64,000 bases of DNA from Nocardiopsis kunsanensis DSM 44524 (lineage in GTDB: Bacteria > Actinomycetota > Actinomycetes > Streptosporangiales > Streptosporangiaceae). The stretch lies in the NCBI RefSeq assembly GCF_000340965.1, contig NZ_ANAY01000032.1:17201-81200 (forward strand). Direction: 5' to 3'. Below, in pieces: positions 12,001-21,300 of this stretch. The notes under the pieces are model-generated. The model did no database searches. It saw only the letters and a list, made by a program, of their open reading frames with translations, and had not been told where the DNA came from. The position numbers and the translations under genes were made by a program. Positions within the stretch are counted from its first letter, which is position 1. Every line of letters begins with the position of its first letter.

Positions 12001-12365
12001 ACCTCGGGGCGCTCGGCGCTCAGGTGGGCTGCGAGTCCGTCGACGGTCCGGTGCTCGAAGAGCAGTGTGGGGGGCAGGTCCCCGAAGTCGTTCTCCAGGG
12101 CGCGGACCACGTTGAGCGCCATGACCGAGTCGAACCCGTACCGTTCCAGGGGTTCCTGTGGCGAGACGGGGCGGCGTACCTCGTTCTCGACGACGCGTCT
12201 CACGCGATCGAGGACGGGGGCCTCCGGTTCCTCCGTTCGTTCCCCACTGGTCGCGGGAGCCTCTGGAGCATCCCCGGTGAGGAAACGGAGCGCCTCCCGT
12301 GTGGACAGATTGCCCCGTCGAACTCCGGAGAGGACGTCTTCCCGGTTCTGATCATCGCTGAGCAA
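1..12365 (-). CDS. trans-AT type I polyketide synthase, second PKS of the operon (partial, runs off left edge)
   Basis: About 4121 residues are visible, reading leftward. Order seen: short N-terminal docking segment (1-30), ACP (Ser80 in GFDS), KS (Cys329, DTMCSSS), DH (His799, Asp963), KR (GGLGGIG near 1298, Tyr1436), ACP (Ser1592 in GVES), KS (Cys1844), degenerate ACP-like insert (Glu2189 where Ser is expected), ACP (Ser2457), KS (Cys2716, ECHGTGT), DH (His3155 in HxxxGxxxxP, Asp3315), KR (GGAGGIG near 3630, Tyr3768), then a C-methyltransferase with VGAGTGG near 4067 cut by the window edge. There is no AT domain after any KS, only short linkers, so extender units come in trans. I chose the TTG at 12365 because GGAGG sits six bases before it and the downstream frame starts with a docking-like helix; it overlaps the previous gene by 14 bases. 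The first ACP completes the module begun by the KS-DH end of the upstream PKS. The final compound cannot be told from this part. Confidence 0.93.
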   Translation of the reverse strand, partial: MLSDDQNREDVLSGVRRGNLSTREALRFLTGDAPEAPATSGERTEEPEAPVLDRVRRVVENEVRRPVSPQEPLERYGFDSVMALNVVRALENDFGDLPPTLLFEHRTVDGLAAHLSAERPEVAARLARASGPEEVSPEPELPRVSAPSPVARSASGEEDIDVAIVGISGRFPSAPDLDAFWDNLRTGRDCVTEIPEERWNHDLYFDPDKGRPGKSYSKWGGFLDGVDAFDASFFHVSPREAERMDPQERLFLEESWHALEDAGYTRQRISGRDIGVYVGVMYSQYQLFQAEQTLLGNPLSLGSSYASIANRVSYTLDLRGPSMALDTMCSSSLTAVHLACEALRRGDTEAALAGGVNLTLHPAKYLDLSQGRYASSDGRCRSFGEGGDGYVPGEGVGAVVLRPLAEAEADGDRIHAVIRASALNHGGRTNGYTVPNPREQTRLIGETYRRAGVDPGQVGYVEAHGTGTALGDPIEMAALDRALGPLPPGAAPRAVGSVKSNIGHLEGAAGIAGLAKIVLQMRHRALVPSLHSDELNPAIDFGSGSLRVQRELSSWEPVSPGDGSAPSPRIAGLSSFGAGGANAHLVVQEYVDRPHPAEDHRGHHLFLLSARSQERLSVHAENLARHLERPEHEGTDEAGLLASVAHTLRNGRDAWDERLVLTSRDRGTLISDLRSVSRGQTPEGSLRGRVERGEDGAPVPPVGQERIGALTEAKDLRGLAEVWVAGADVDWAPVEEGSPRTVSLPGYPFLRERHWPETVSAPAAGDAPTHPLIGRDASTPQQCVLNTRLRGDHPLLRGHEVHRQRVLPAAALMEMARAAGARSGLGETPDLLDTVFETPVAVSAEGVHEVTVEVDRSDTEAAFTISGGEPGKEPATHVRGRLRRRSAPEEPPGTLDIEALGAACTDGVPPHDHYRRMEEGGLVHGPGFRVIGSLHTGDGEVVARLSGAHAREDGYLLPPELLDGAFQVLASLGTEGQDGNARIPFAVERMRVHGPLPTECRVHARSRDGASAGGPSGVFDLTVTDTEGRAAVSVDGLVARPVPTVGDDTLVLEPRWEEQNGLASVLPARTSDVLLVFSDRQACAEALSGLHGTVVRVRAGQRFHEHTPYSYEIDPTAESHYTRLLEAVARTSGPVSAMVHDWSEALPESDENALGRSLDRGAHSLLALSRAIAGGMPSRPPRLVLTHPDDTSHAGLIGSSAAAMFAALAQEDPRTRFSTLGLPACPDGTPLWDGEAASAVTAELARTDRAGAEACLRDGRVRVRSLAEHRYARHATAAGASSAGLREEGVYLLTGGLGGIGRELALYLARHHRARLVLNGRSPLDGNGESFLSELASSGGEGLYVAADCSDGSGARELVAAAKQRYGRVDGVFHLAGTTRDALVARKKETEAREVLTPKIWGAHHLDLATRQEPLDFFALFSSASSVTGVAGQTDYAFANSFLNGFADRRETLREAGVRSGRTVSVAWPLWRSGGMDIGRALQERAEQERGWVPLPSVTAMEVLERSLAEGPSRIAVFHGHRERILRSLGGSGRSVPDTAAGSGGAGADSAPSTGVPRALTRFLTTALAGELKLPGGRLDPRERFEHLGVESVMAMNITRELEEVFGELPKTLFFEHSNTNALALYLVQNHPEAVTEAFGGPSRSPAPETGEGVVQERSRPAEAAAPQRRAVEDDPIAIVGLAGRYPMAENPGELWENLLRGRDCVSEVPSGRWDHSPFFAPRGEAPGTSYSKWGGFLRDVAAFDPLFFNISPREARRMDPQERLFLETAWHTLEDAGHTREGLAGRGVGVFVGVMYSQYQLYGADRRAQEQGFVPASLSAAVANRVSHVLDLQGPSLALDTMCSSSLTALHMACASIRLGDCDEAIAGGVNTILHPNRYLQLSQGRFASTDGRCRTFGEGGDGYVPGEGVGAVLLKPLSKALAEGDHVYAVVRGTAVNHGGRSNGFTVPTPAAQAEVVRAALERSGLGPERVGYVEAHGTGTSLGDPIEVDGLTRAFAASGAGGETHCAVGSVKSNIGHLESAAGIAGLTKVLLQMKHGTLVPSLHSEPENPNIRFADTPFSVQRATEPWHRPVKDGRELPRAAAVSSFGAGGANAHAVLEEYLPATDMNTRVAPGAVAELVPISARTPEGLRSIALDLAEAVGAPATAEPAPAVDPDAVCAVAARVLGVPDASVDAGDDLEDLGFDEVSRSALAEWAGNEYGVRPAPEELVACRTLAGFARWIAESAPHRSGTAPVTNGYRLQDIALTLQIGREPLAERAVFVVRDTAELAERLRRFGAGTDDPDTVLGSATGDTALMDGLLEGEEGRTFVESLHRRGDLERIARLWAAGADIGHALPLTGSGARRVSLPTYPFARERYWVPEWGEASPAPGVPVGDGGAEGAASAGSGGQRPGDKESAPVEATPEPLGETPSRFPESDPRTVRETVAGAMSEILEIPATEFDLDTPHADFGVDSVLAVEIVERLNEAFGTELRPTDFFNYTDIRSLSEHIIGERAAQPFSGSRYEPSPVRPEPSPAPDPETTAAGRDPVSSPGSGVQVAARSTDVAVIGMSGRFAHARNLEEFWDNLVAGRDSVAEIPSDRWDTERYWDPDRSEPGKTYSKWGSVLADAYEFDPAFFGMSPREARLMDPQQRLYMMEAWRALEDAGYSDRSVDGAEYHSFVGAAMGDYHHLLRENGVPTEGYTFTGTHPAILASRAAYHLNLRGPSTAVDTSCSSSLMAVHMACEAIREGRCETALAGGVAVLHTPELHVLASKAGMLSPNGRCRPFDDGADGFVPGEGVGVVVLKSLDAALRDGDHIRGVLSATGANQDGRTNGITAPSAPSQSALESDVYRRFGVDPEQIGYVECHGTGTRLGDPIEIEALTEAFSRFTDRKGFCAIGSVKSNLGHTLTAAGVAGLIKALLCIEHGSLVPSLHFEDTNRHIPFADGPFRVNTEARPWARPSGGSRTAAVSSFGFSGTNVHVVAREAPAARARVPEGTDRTYPVPVSAKTPEALRARLLDLSRWLETDGSRHEWRDIAFTLAVGRSHFDVREVFTADGPEELRRRIGLSASRQDRGGARVVEGAFSDTVRRYREGEDVDWSPVFAGQTCRRVPLPTYPFAREEYRAPGTEAEPPTEAEPPTEALRGRVPEPSDGTSRKYWIAADDPVVRDHVVDGSPLLPAAGHLSLVHRAWRDLAGDEPVTLTRCVWLRPVFVENGKEVEVLLRPRGAEESGELSFEVRTADSAGEPTVHSRGTVSAGTGHGERVDLSRIEETCDREVTGREHYDRFTRIGVLYGPRFRTVKGIALNRSQALASLVHEGPEEGLPAGVLDGAIQSVAALQPETPGQRPHVPFAMNGIRVLRPVPEKSFAHVHQASPGECALKIVDVDGNPCVVIDGLSYRELKPRVPTRLFRPHWRALGPVEDAGRTEGPVLIIAPGETYGLDRRLAELHRDADTHVVRPAPGDPAALEKAIAPLPGPERIYFLGGLDDGSAGPGGTDLHSLADLERAQESGVRSLFRAVKALLSRGSAELRPHLTVVTAGVHAIDGTRPGRPFAAGLSGLTKSLAKEYPDWRVACLDVCPDQLVRDPGTVAASVVDEPGHPLGNEVVLRRGHRWERVLVESRTEEPSGPALRQGGSYLVLGGAGGIGAELALHLARSFSARIALVGRRPQDADIEARIRAVTDAGGSAFYIQADASDDRSMREAVELARERHGVLHGVFHSALVLRDARVADLDEAAFEAALEPKVRGAVTLARALRGEELDFLAFFSSAQSFSGNAGQSNYAAGCAFKDAYAAALYESGVPVRIVNWGYWGEVGVVAKAAYRRRMRAVGVHSIDTAEGMRALETVLSGRTVQTLVLKAEDRVLDRFGVTTDRVGAPEPSAEPSAGSGWDPLAGRPLGPEPDGDRLAEAHSALDALGAALLMRSFRELGVFREPGEQRSARSLPAELGVVGEHARLVPALVDILCREGFLTRDGGLLTSVREMEGDPQEGLAALAADRPEVAAHTELLRACLTRYRDLLRGATDPTSVLFPGSSMELVENVYRGDPLADRLNTLAAHAVAAYARERSGPRRLRILEVGAGTGGTTEAVLAALEPHASDIEYVYTDLSAGFLRHGRRRFAQEHPFVAFSRLDIESD
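2986..3030. repeat. short tandem repeat inside PKS linker
   Basis: An 18-base unit (GCCTCCGTGGGCGGTTCG) occurs twice head to tail, followed by the first nine bases of a third copy. On the minus strand it codes for repeated Glu-Ala-Glu-Pro-Pro-Thr in the flexible linker before the third DH of the second PKS. It keeps the frame, so it only changes linker length. Confidence 0.75.
5682..5897 (-). other. degenerate ACP-like insert after the second KS of the second PKS
   Basis: Residues about 2157-2228 of the PKS read like an acyl carrier protein: an opening helix, the loop LGVPDASVDAGDDLEDLGFD, then a second helix and a closing ACR-type helix. The phosphopantetheine serine of GFDS is Glu2189 (GFDE), so it cannot be primed. 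It lies between the KS and the usual post-KS linker, and a normal ACP (Ser2457) follows later in the same module. The same position can carry LINKS helices in trans-AT synthases, which is an alternative reading. Confidence 0.6.
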
Positions 12366-15300
12366 GGATGGCCTCCATGCTTTCCCGTGCCTCGGTCTCC
12401 CCGATCTCGCCCGCCTCCAGCCGACGCAGCAGCGCTCGGAGCGCCTCGTCGGTCCCGATGGCCTGCGGCACGGGGTTCGTTTCGAGTCGTCTGGTGGAGA
12501 GGTCCGTCAGGAAGACGAGGACCCTTCCCTGGTCGTCGGTAATACGTACGTCGTAATGCTTCAGCGCCCGGTCCGCTGTCCCCCGCCGCCCGACGACGTG
12601 TACGCGGCAGCGTGCGGGCAGCGTGCGGGGCCAGGCGGCCTCTCCCACCGCGAAGGGCAGTACGGGGGGGTCGGCAGGGTCTTCGAGGGCGGCCAACACC
12701 TGGAGCGCCCCGTCGAGGAGCGCGGGGTGCAAGGCAGCGTCAGGGAAACTCCCGTCCGCTGCCGTAGGCAGCTCGATCCGGGCACAGGCCTCGGTCTCTC
12801 CGGCGCGCACCTCGGTGAGGGAAGTGAGTGACGGGCCGTGGACGAGCCCGCGCTCCCGCAGTCGCCGGTAGTGCTCGACCGTGTCCACGTGACCGGTACA
12901 CCTGCGCGAGAGGGCGTCCAGGTCAACCGTCTCCGTGCGGGCCCCCGTCTCGAGGACGGCGAGCTTTCCGGTGGCGTGCCTGACCGGCTCCCCGGCACCG
13001 TCCGTCGAGGAGATCTCGAATTCGGTTCCCGAGGATGCCCAGGACAACGTGACAACCAGGGTGAGGGTTCCCGTGTCGAAGGCGACCGGACTCTCCCAGA
13101 CCAGGTTGCGGACGGCGTCCGCCCGCACACCGGAACGGTCGGCCGCGCGTCGGAGGAGTTCGAGGACGAGGACCCCGGGCAGGGTCCGCTGTCCCAGGAC
13201 GACGTGGTCGCGGAGGAAGCTCTCCTCTCCCGTGAGGGTCACCGCCGACCTGTGTTTCCCCTCGGGGGACGGGAGAGGCTGTGGGGCGAGTGTCCCGACG
13301 GTCTCCCCTCCCCCGTACACGGTGTCCTCGCCGGTGTACCAGTAGCGGTGACCGTCGAAGGGGTAAGTGGGCAGGGGCAGTCTGGTGCCGCGCGGCCCCG
13401 TCCACAGTGCCGCCCAGTCCACTTCCTCACCGCGCAGATAGGCCTGCGCGCGGAGGAAGGGGAGGGAGGAGGGGGCACCACCGTCCGGTGCTCCCTCGGG
13501 CCGAAGATCCGTTCCCGTCAACGCCTCCCGCAGGCGCTCGGCGAACTCCTCCCTGGTCGTGGCCAGGAAGACCGTGCGTTCCCGGAAATGGTCGCGCCCG
13601 TGTTGGAGCTCGTGGGCGATCTCCGCGAGCGATGCTCGCGGGTCCGCGGTTCCCAGCCACGCCGACAGGTCTTCGAGCCGGGCCCGGAGCGCGGTCGGTG
13701 TCTGTGCCGAGACCGGCAGCACCGCTACCGGGCCGCAGTCCGGAACGTGCCGCTCGACGGGGGGAGCCTCCTCCAGGACGACATGGGCGTTGGTGCCGCT
13801 GAAGCCGAAACCGCTGACGGCCGCCCTGCGGGGGGACGAACCGTCCGTGGACCACTCCTTCGGCTCGGTGTTCACATAGAAGGGGGTGCTCTCGAAATCG
13901 ATGTGCCGGTTGGCGCGCTCGAAATTCAGCGAGGCGGGGATCCTGCGGTGGCGTAGGGCAAGGAGGGTCTTGACGACCCCGGCGATGCCGGCGGCCGCAG
14001 CGGCGTGGCCGATGTTGGTCTTGACCGAACCGATCGCGCAGAACCCGTTCCGGTCGGTAGAGCGCCGGAAGGCGTTGGTCAGCGCCTCGACCTCGATGGG
14101 GTCGCCGAGCCGCGTGCCCGTGCCGTGGGCCTCCACGTAGCCGATCGTGTCCGGATCGATCCTGGCTGCGGCGTAGGCCGCCGTCTCCACGTCCGTCTGT
14201 GCACGGCCGCTGGGCGCGGTGATGCCGTTGGTCCGCCCGTCCTGGTTGATCGCCGTGCCCTTGATGACGCCGTGGACATGGTCACCGTCGGCCAGAGCCC
14301 GTTCGAGCGGTTTGAGTACCAGCACGCCCACACCCTCTCCCGGGCCGAACCCGTCGGCCGAGTCGTCGAAGGTCTTGCAGACTCCGTCGGGGGAGAGCAT
14401 GTTCCCGTTGCTGGCGACGACGAAATAGTCGGGAGCCAGGGTGAGGAAGACACCGCCGGCGAGGGCCATGTCGCACTCGCCGCTGCGCAGGCTCTGGACC
14501 GCGAGGTGCAGGGCGACCAAGGAGGACGAGCAGGCGGTGTTGACGGCCATGCTCGGCCCCTTGAGGTCGAGGAAGTAGGAGATCCGGGCAGCCAGGACGG
14601 ATGCTTCGTTGCCCCAGAAGGCCTGGGCCTCCTTGGTCGTCCCGGCCTTGTTCATCCGGGTCAGGTACTCGCTCGGCCCCACACCGACGAAGACGCCGCA
14701 CGAGGTCCCGCCGAGCGAACCGCTGGGGTGTCCGGCGTCCTCCAGGGCCCGCCAAGACTCCTGGAGGAACAACCTCTGCTGGGGATCGGTCTGTTCGGCC
14801 TCCTTGCCCGAGACGTCGAAGAAGGGGGCGTCGAACAGGTCGATGTTCTCCAGGAAACCGCCACGGTCGCAGTAGGTGGTGTCGCGGCGTGCGGGATCGG
14901 GGTCGAAGTAGCGGGCACTGTCCCACCGTTCCGGGGGGACGGGGCGTACGGAGCTGACACCGTTCTCCAGGTTCGTCCACAGGGTGCCGAGATCGGGCGC
15001 GCCCGGGAACCGCCCGGACATGCCGACGACAGCGATGTCTCCCGGTGCACGGCGGTGACCGCTCTCGGGTCCGCCGGGCCGGGGAGCGGTGGCGGTGCGG
15101 TCGGAGGAGGAGCCGTCCCGGACCTCCGGTTCGGGCACCGTCACGACGACCCTGCCGACCGTGGCCCGGTCCTCCTTGAGGGCGTAGGCGTCGGCGACCC
15201 GGTCGAAGGGCACGACGTGGGCGACCGTGGGCCGTATCCGCCCTGTCTCCAGGTGGTCGGCCATGATCCGGAGGTAGGGAACGCGCTGTTCGGGGTGGCG

Positions 15301-18300
15301 GAGGAAGAACTTCTTGGTGTTGAAGCTGTGGAAGCTCTGGTTGTCGACCATCCGGGACAGGTCGACTCCGCCGGATGCCTGGAGCCCGAACACGGCGATC
15401 TCGACATAGCGTCCCTCGGGCGCCAGGAGATCGATCCCCCGTTGCAGGGCCCCGTCGGCCCGGGTGTTGACCACGACGTCCACCCCGCGGCCACCCGTTC
15501 GGCGCATCACCTGCTCGGCCACGTCGGAGCGACTGTGGTCGATGGGGTCGGTGAGCCCCAATCCGGCCAGGAAGTCGACCTTGGCAGCCGAACCGGCGGT
15601 GGCGATGACCTCGGCACCGGCGATCCCGGCCAGCTGGACCGCCATCAGCCCGTTGGTACCGGTGGCCGCCTCCACGAGTACGTGCTCACCCTCTCGGATC
15701 CCAGCCCGTTCCAGGGCGAGGTACATGGCCAGGAACCCGACGGGGAAACCACAGGCCTCCTCGTGTGTCACGTTGGAGGGTTTGCGGACGGCGAAACTCT
15801 CGTCCGTGATCACCACGGAGGCCTGTCCACCCATCTCGGGGCGGGTCAGGGCGATCACCTCGTCGCCGGGTTCCAGACGCCGTACGTCGGGACCGGTCCG
15901 TCGAACAATCCCCGAGACCTCCACCCCCGGAGTGAAGGGGAAGTCCGGCATCATCGGGTACAAGCCCCGGGCCGCGAGGAAATCCGAGAAGTTGACGGGG
16001 AATGCTCTGACCTGGATCTCGACCTCTCCGGGTCCGGGAGCGACCGGTTCCAGGGCGTGGATACGGAGGTCCTTCGGATGTCCGGGGCGTTCGAACCTGA
16101 CGGCGCGGAAGCCCGTGGAACCCGATGGTGCCGCAGGAGTGGATGCCGTAGCGGCCGTTTCCGAACCGCTCACCTCCTCCCTGGCCCCGGAAGTGTGCCC
16201 GGTGGCGGCCGCCGGCGGCCCATGGGCGGTGTCTTCTCCGGAACCGTCCGCTGGCTCCGCTCCTGTGGTCTCCGGGGTGAGGCGCCCGGCCAGGGCCGTT
16301 CCGTGCTCCTCCACGACGAAGGCCGTCAAGGCGTCGACCGTCGGGTGGTCGAAGATCACGATGGTCTTGAGGACGATCCCCAGTTCGTGGTTGATCCGGT
16401 TGATCAGTTCGACCCCGACGATGGAGTCGACCCCGACGGATGTGAAGGGGGCACCGCCGTCGATCTCCTCGGGCGACATGCCCAGGCAGTCCGCCACGAG
16501 TCCGCGGATGATGCCGGACACCTGCGGGCCCAGGCCGGCCGACACGGGCCCCGTCGTCTTCACCGGAGAGACCTCCTCCTCACGTACCGGTACACCGTGG
16601 TCATCTCCTGTCGGGTCCTTCCGGACGGATCCCGGCGTTCCCGTCCCGGCCGCGATCACACGCTGCGACGGTTCACCTGGGAAGGTGGAGGTCCCCAACG
16701 CGACGGCGCGCCTGAACCCGGCCCTTTCCAACCTGCGGCGCCACGTGTGCACGTCGAGCAGCGGAGACCCCGGAAGCCTCCGGTCCCCGTCGGCGTGGTG
16801 CCACCATCCGTCGAGGAGACCGAAGGTGACCGTGTGGAAGGCCAATACTCGGGTGACTTCGGTCAACACCAGTTCCCCGTCCTCCGCCAGCAGTGAACGC
16901 ACCCGGCCCAGGGCTGCGTCGAGGTCTTTGGAGGCGTGGACCGAGTTGGCCGCCACCACCACGTCGTAGTGGCCCGGCCGGATCCCCTGTTCGGCCAGGG
17001 GCAGGTCGATGTCCAACGACCGGAAACCGAGTTCGGCCCCGTGGCGGGGCAGTTCCCGCTCGGCCTGGCGCAAGAAGCGTTCGGAGACGTCCGTGAAGTC
17101 GTATGAGACGCCCCGTAGGCCTTCGAGAGCGGCGAGCACGCTGCGTGTGGTCGCCCCGGTCCCGGCCCCGATCTCCAGGACACGGACCCCGGCCGTCCTC
17201 CGGGGGTCGCGGATCCGCTGAAGCACGCGGGCGCGGACCCGGTCGGCCAGGAGGGCGTTGCAGTGGTCGACGAGTTCCTCATCGCGATAGATACCGGAGA
17301 CCGGTCCAGTGTCACCCGAGGGGAACAGGACCTCCGCAGCGGTCGCCTCCCCTCTCAGGACCCGCGGCATGGCCGCCAGGCAGGTGGTCGCCAACGCGAC
17401 TCTCGCCGAGAGGTTGGGGTAGTCCTCCACCAAGTGGTCAGCACTCGTGACCGGTCCGGCCGGGGAAGCCTTCGGCAGGAAGAACCGCCCCTCCTCCTCG
17501 AGGAGGTGCCCGTGACCGGCCAGAATGCCGCACAGTGTCTCCAGCAGGGGGCCGTACTTGGGCAGTGCCCCGGTGTCCCGGACCAGTTCCGTCCGGAGGT
17601 GACCCCGAATGCCGTCACGGAACAGGCCGAGCGAACGCAGCACATCCACGGCGTTCACGCGGACGAACGAGTCGAGCGCCCGTTGTTCGGTGTTGACATC
17701 CGCGCTCAGGGGCGTGAAGGGAGCTCCGGGTACGGTCACGGCCCCTTCGCCCGAGAGGTCCGCGCCGATCGCGGACAGGACGCGTTCGTCCGCACGGACG
17801 GCGACGACCTGTTGTTCGTCCCCGGAGAGGACCCGTTCGACGACCTCCATCCCCTCGGCCGGCCCGATGGAACCGTGCCCCTGGGACGCCAGGCGTTGCT
17901 GGTACTCCGGTGAGGCGACATGGCCCACCGTTCCCCAGAGCCCCCAGTTGACGGATCGGACCGGATAATCGGCGCGCGGCGCCAGCCATCGGGCCACGCC
18001 GTCCTGGGCCATGGAGGCCGCCGCGTAGTTGCTCTGCCCGGCGGAACCCGTGAACGACTGGACCGAGGACATGAAGAGCACGAAGTCGAGTGGTTCGTTC
18101 ACCAGCAGGCCTGCGAGCGCCATGCTTCCCGCTGCCTTGGGGGCCATCACCTCGTCGAACCCGGTCTCGTCGAGCCTTTCGATGATGCCGTCACGCAGCA
18201 CCATTGCCGTGTGGACCACCCCGTCGATCCCACCGAGGAGCGTTCTGGCCTCGGCCAGCGCCGATGCGGAACCCTCCGGGTCGGATACGTCGGCGCGAAG

Positions 18301-21300
18301 GTAGAAGGCCCGGCCCCCCGACGCCTCGATGGCCGCGATCTCGTCGTCGATCCCCGTGTCGTGGGGACGACGGCCGACCAGGACCATTCGGGCGGAGACG
18401 GTGCGTGCCAGGTGGCGCGCCAACGTCGACCCGATGCCGCCCGTTCCTCCGACGAGGAGGTAACGGCCGTGCTTGCGGAAGGGCGGGCCCGTCGGTCGCG
18501 CAGGGATTCCGATAGGTGCCAGCGCCTTCTCGTAGCGCTTGCCCGAGGCGTACGCCACCTCTTCTCCCCGGCGGTGGGCGGGTTCACGCGACAAGGAATC
18601 GACCAGGGCGGAGGCCGTTACCGGGGAGAGGTCCGTCCCACTCCCCACTCCCAGATCCACACAGACCGTGTCGATGTGCGGGAATTCCTTGGCGAAGGAC
18701 TTCGAGAATCCGATGAGGCCCGCCGCGAGGGGATCGTCGACGCGGTTTCCGTCCACGTCCTGGACACCGCTGACAGCGATCCTGAGGGTCTTCAGGACCT
18801 GGATCAGGTCGCTGTCGGCCAAGGCCTTGACGAACCGGAACAGAACCTGCGCGCTGCGTTCGGTGGCCCCGGTTAGCGCACTCCCCGGCCCCCGGGGAGG
18901 GACGTCGCCGAGGACCCAGACGTGCCGGATCCGCCCCATTCCGCCGAGTGCGTGTGCCATCCCCGCCGAGGAACGGCTGTCGGCCTCCCAGGCGCGTTCG
19001 GCCACTTTCCCGTCGCGGTCCGTCAGGTACAGGTTCCACACCCGGTGTTCGCCCCTGTTCCGGGCGATCTTCCCGGACAGTTCCGAGGAGGCTCCCAGGT
19101 GTACGACGAGGTGGTCGTCCGTGTCGGGCTCGGCGGGCGGTCCGCTGAGCGGGCGTTCGCGCCAGTAGGGAGCGAAGAGGAGTCCGGCGGAAGGGTCCTT
19201 CACCTCTCGGACCGTCACTTCACCCAACCAGGCACAGACACGGCCCCGGTCGTCCATGAGCACCGCGTCGTGGCCCCCTCCGGGAAGGGCCTCGACGCGA
19301 GCGTAGCGTGCCGTGCGCAGGGGGCGTAGGATCCGGACCGATTCCACGGAGAACGGCAGACGGGTCGTGGCGGGGACGTCACCGTGCTCGAACTCCATGG
19401 CGGTGACGAGTTGGAGGGCGGCGTCCATCACCGGGGCGTACAGGGCGTACTCGTCCCCGGTGTCGGGCTCCGCGGCCAGGATCGGGGCGATCGCCTCGCC
19501 CTCACCGATCCGTACCTCTCCCAGCGTCCGGAAGTTGGGACCGTAGTCGATTCCGAGGCGCGAGAAGCAGCGGTAGACGGTCTCGTGGTCCACGGAGGCC
19601 GGGCAGCGCGACAACGTCTCCTCGGCGGGGAGGGGATCGGCTTCCGATGTGTCGAGAACGGCCCGGGCGTTCCCCCGGACGTGAACGGTCCGTGTGTCCC
19701 CGTCCGATGTGCTGATCTCGAACCGGGCCCCGAGCCCGTCGGCCGCGACCTCCACCGAGAGTTCGCGTCCGGGGACGGACACCTCGAACGGGACCGACCA
19801 GGACACGCGTTGGAGTTCGACCGGTTCGGCGAGGAACTTGGCGAGCACCCCCCTGGCCAACTCCAGATGGGCCACACCGGGCAGTACGGCCCGGCCCCGG
19901 ATCCGGTGCTGGTCGACCAGGGCCGTTCCGGAGTCGATCCAGACCGGAACGGTCTCTTCCTCCTTCTTCTCCGGTTCTTCCCGCTGGAGGGCTGCATGCG
20001 GTGGCGCCTCGAGGGCTCCGGCCCGACGGCTCCATGGCACACCGCCTCCGGGGATCCAGTGGCGGGTGCGTGCGAAAGGGTAGGTCGGCAGTGAGATCCG
20101 CCGAGGACGTTCCCCCCGGTGGAGCGCGTCCCAGTCCACGGAGCCTCCGCTCACCCAGTGGCGGGCCAGCTCGTGGGGGTCTTCCCCGCTGGGGGGCTCG
20201 CGTCCCGGCTCCGGTCCGGCGGTTCCCGTGTACACGCCAGGGGCGGGTTCGGTGGTCTCCGCGAACCGCGAGAGCTGCTCAGCGAGCGCGGAGGGACTCT
20301 CGGCGACGACCGCCAAGCGGTGTTCCATCGCCTCCCGGCCGGTCTGGAGCGTGTGTGCGGCATCGCGCAACCACCTGCCCCCTCCACCCTCGGGGGCGTC
20401 CCCTCGTGTCGCGTCCCCGCAGACCTCCGCAGCCAGATCGGCGACGGTGTGCTCGGGGGTCGGACCATCGAACGCTGCTACCGGCTCGAAGATCTCCACG
20501 AGGCGCACGCGCAGGTCGGTGAGGCGGCCCGAGACGAGCCCGAGTTCCTCCAAGGTGTCGTCGGCGTGGATGTCCGTGGAGCGCACACCGAGCAGAGCCG
20601 CGATCTCGGCGGCGACGGCCTCCTTCACGTCTCCCTGCTCGTTCCCGGGCACCGCGGCCGAGCGGGCGGCCCTGGCCATCGTGCCGGCGTACTCCGCCAG
20701 GCGTTCGGGGGTGCGTGCGGAGAGGACGACGAGCTGTGGTCCGATGGGGTCCGCGACGGCTCCGGGGCCGGGTTCGACGTATTCTTCGAGCAGGACGTGC
20801 CCGTTGACACCACCGAAACCGAAAGAGCTGACACCTGCTCTGCGCGGCGATTCACCCTTTCCCTCGGTGCGGGGCCGCGGCCAGGGTTGCGTGGACTCCG
20901 CCAACCGTAGGGGGCCGCCTTCGAGCTTGATCTGCGGGTTGACGTTCTCGATGTGCAGGTTACCCGGGACACGGCCGTGCTTCATGGACAGGATCACTTT
21001 GAAGATCCCGGCCATGCCCGCTGCGGCCTCCAGGTGGCCGATGTTGGACTTGACCGAACCGACCAGGGTCGTGGGCTCGGTGAGCCGGGGTAGCCCGGAA
21101 CGGTCCCTCAACTCCCTGAACGCCCGGTTCAGGCCGTTGATCTCGATGGGATCGCCCAGAGCGGTCCCGGTGCCGTGGACCTCCATGTACCCGACGGTCT
21201 CCGGGTCCACCCCGCCTTCCTCGAAGGCCCGCACGATGAGGTCGGACTGGGCGTTGGGGTTGGGGGTGGTCAGGGTGTTCACCCGGCCGCCGTGGTTCAC

